Positions 5,627-6,202 of a DNA stretch of 6,202 nt are shown here, one piece after another. The stretch's first letter is position 1. Each line of letters opens with the position of its first letter. A program made the translations under genes and the position numbers. The notes under the pieces were generated by a model. The model was not told the origin of the DNA. It worked only from the letters and a program-made list of their open reading frames with translations, and did no database searches. The stretch covers positions 1 to 6,202 of the forward strand of contig DNFX01000106.1 in assembly GCA_003486795.1 (NCBI GenBank). The letters are read 5' to 3'. The stretch comes from Actinomycetota bacterium. GTDB lineage: Bacteria; Actinomycetota; Humimicrobiia; Humimicrobiales; Humimicrobiaceae.

Positions 5627-5843
5627 TATTTCCTCCCTAATCTAATTTAAGTTAAAATATATTTTTTAAACTGAAAAAATTTTTTTAATTAAATATGTAA
5701 TTTATTAATGATATATTAAGAGCAACTCCACAGTTTTAAAACAAGTTTTAATATATAATATCAGAGATATTTTAAAAAGCTTTTTTATAAAATTAAATGA
5801 TTTTAAAATAATAATTAATTGTTCTATTATGTGAGGAGAAAAA
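5627..5843. promoter_or_regulatory. Divergent AT-rich promoter region between fba and the alcohol dehydrogenase gene
   Basis: This 217-bp region must carry promoters for fba (leftward) and the dehydrogenase (rightward). It is about 80% or more A/T. A TATAAT at 5754-5759 (+) is a possible -10 box for the dehydrogenase, but no good -35 was found. No convincing fba promoter boxes stand out from the background. Three TTTTAAAA cores lie at 5734, 5770 and 5801, and a 12-bp palindrome AAAAAGCTTTTT at 5774-5785. Ribosome sites close both ends (5631-5638 and 5833-5838). Confidence 0.6.
5732..5751. repeat. Overlapping palindrome and direct repeat (AGTTTTAA twice) in the divergent region
   Basis: AGTTTTAA occurs at 5732-5739 and again at 5744-5751, a 12-bp period. 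The first copy is also half of a perfect palindrome, GTTTTAAAAC (5733-5742). TTAAAAC (5736-5742) and GTTTTAA (5745-5751) form a 7-bp inverted repeat with a 2-bp gap. This nested symmetry just upstream of the TATAAT at 5754 is what a repressor or activator site would look like. The low-complexity AT background reduces confidence. Confidence 0.4.
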
Positions 5844-6202
5844 ATGGATGAAAAAATTTTAAAGGCAGAAAAACTATTAAAAGATTACACGAAAGGCAGA
5901 TATGTATTCGGAACCGGATGTCTTGATGTTCTCGGAGACTTTATTCTTGAATTCGGCAGCAGTATTCTTCTGATTATTTCAGCAAATGCCTGGGCAGAAA
6001 CTTTAAGAGAAAAAATCGAAAAAATACTGAATGAAAAGAATATAAAGATTATGGCCCGCAAGGAGACTTCAAAAGAAAACAGCCCGAGAGAGGATGTCTT
6101 TTCACTTGCTGACCTTATAAGAACGGTAAAACCGGAATGTATAGTTTGTGTTGGAGGCGGTTCAGCAATCGATACTGCAAAAGCTGCAAATATCCTTGCT
6201 TC
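5844..6202 (+). CDS. Iron-containing alcohol dehydrogenase family protein, N-terminal part (3' end cut by window edge)
   Basis: The first 119 residues are visible and the frame is open to the window end. The protein begins with a helical stretch and then YVFGTGCLDVLG (20-31), the usual opening strand of iron-type dehydrogenases. GGGSAIDTAKA at 104-114 is the family's nucleotide-binding signature (GGGSxxDxxKA), near a preceding CIVCV strand. Members use NAD(P) and usually Fe2+ or Zn2+ to interconvert alcohols and aldehydes or ketones in the cytoplasm. The metal-ligand histidines lie beyond the edge, so the substrate cannot be judged; a glycerol dehydrogenase-like or other polyol enzyme remains possible. 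GAGGAG (5833-5838) is 5 bases before the ATG and fixes the start. It is transcribed away from fba and is not part of that operon. Confidence 0.87.
   Translation, partial: MDEKILKAEKLLKDYTKGRYVFGTGCLDVLGDFILEFGSSILLIISANAWAETLREKIEKILNEKNIKIMARKETSKENSPREDVFSLADLIRTVKPECIVCVGGGSAIDTAKAANILA

Noticed and set aside
5732..5751. GTTTTAAAAC-type repeat as a CRISPR remnant
   Set aside because: There are only 8-10 base repeats 12 bp apart with no spacer-length regularity and no cas genes.
5774..5786. AAAAAGCTTTTTT as a terminator in the divergent region
   Set aside because: It is a perfect palindrome without a loop and has a single G/C step; a stable hairpin is not possible and it is upstream of both genes, where a terminator makes little sense.

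Overview
The window is an AT-rich stretch (GC content looks to be in the mid-thirties percent by eye) of bacterial chromosome that is tightly packed with genes. It holds nine protein genes, two of them cut by the window edges. No rRNA, tRNA, CRISPR array, insertion sequence, phage gene or plasmid function was seen. Purine-rich ribosome binding sites, frequent AGA arginine codons and AAA lysine codons fit a low-GC bacterium. The enzymes (a possibly two-subunit transketolase, a Calvin-subtype class II aldolase, an iron-type alcohol dehydrogenase, a DUF1844-like protein) suggest an anaerobic or fermentative lineage. The sequence alone does not identify the phylum.

Layout. Positions 1-402 (+) hold the C-terminal end of a transketolase. 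An M3-type zinc peptidase (479-1975) and adenine phosphoribosyltransferase apt (1993-2511) follow on the same strand, 17 bp apart and probably co-transcribed. A 271-bp AT-rich gap with a candidate promoter and a small hairpin precedes a DUF1844-like protein gene (2783-3208). A 34-residue cysteine-rich zinc-ribbon mini-protein gene (3251-3355) comes next. These + strand genes meet a minus-strand operon tail to tail, with only 3 bp between stop codons. That operon reads fba (5626-4631), rpe (4614-3913), then a TIGR00725/LOG-like nucleotide-binding protein (3880-3359). A 217-bp, extremely AT-rich divergent region with three TTTTAAAA cores separates fba from the start of an iron-containing alcohol dehydrogenase family gene (5844 onward, +).

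How the genes fit together. Transketolase, ribulose-phosphate 3-epimerase and fructose-bisphosphate aldolase are the core of sugar-phosphate interconversion (non-oxidative pentose phosphate pathway plus glycolysis/gluconeogenesis). Apt consumes PRPP made from ribose 5-phosphate. The LOG-like protein belongs to a superfamily whose characterised members release ribose 5-phosphate from nucleotides. A link between nucleotide salvage and pentose phosphates is therefore plausible but is inference. No clearly new multi-gene system was found. The items most worth a second look are the LOG-like gene in the rpe-fba operon, the DUF1844/mini-zinc-ribbon pair, and the repeated palindromic sites in the divergent promoter region.
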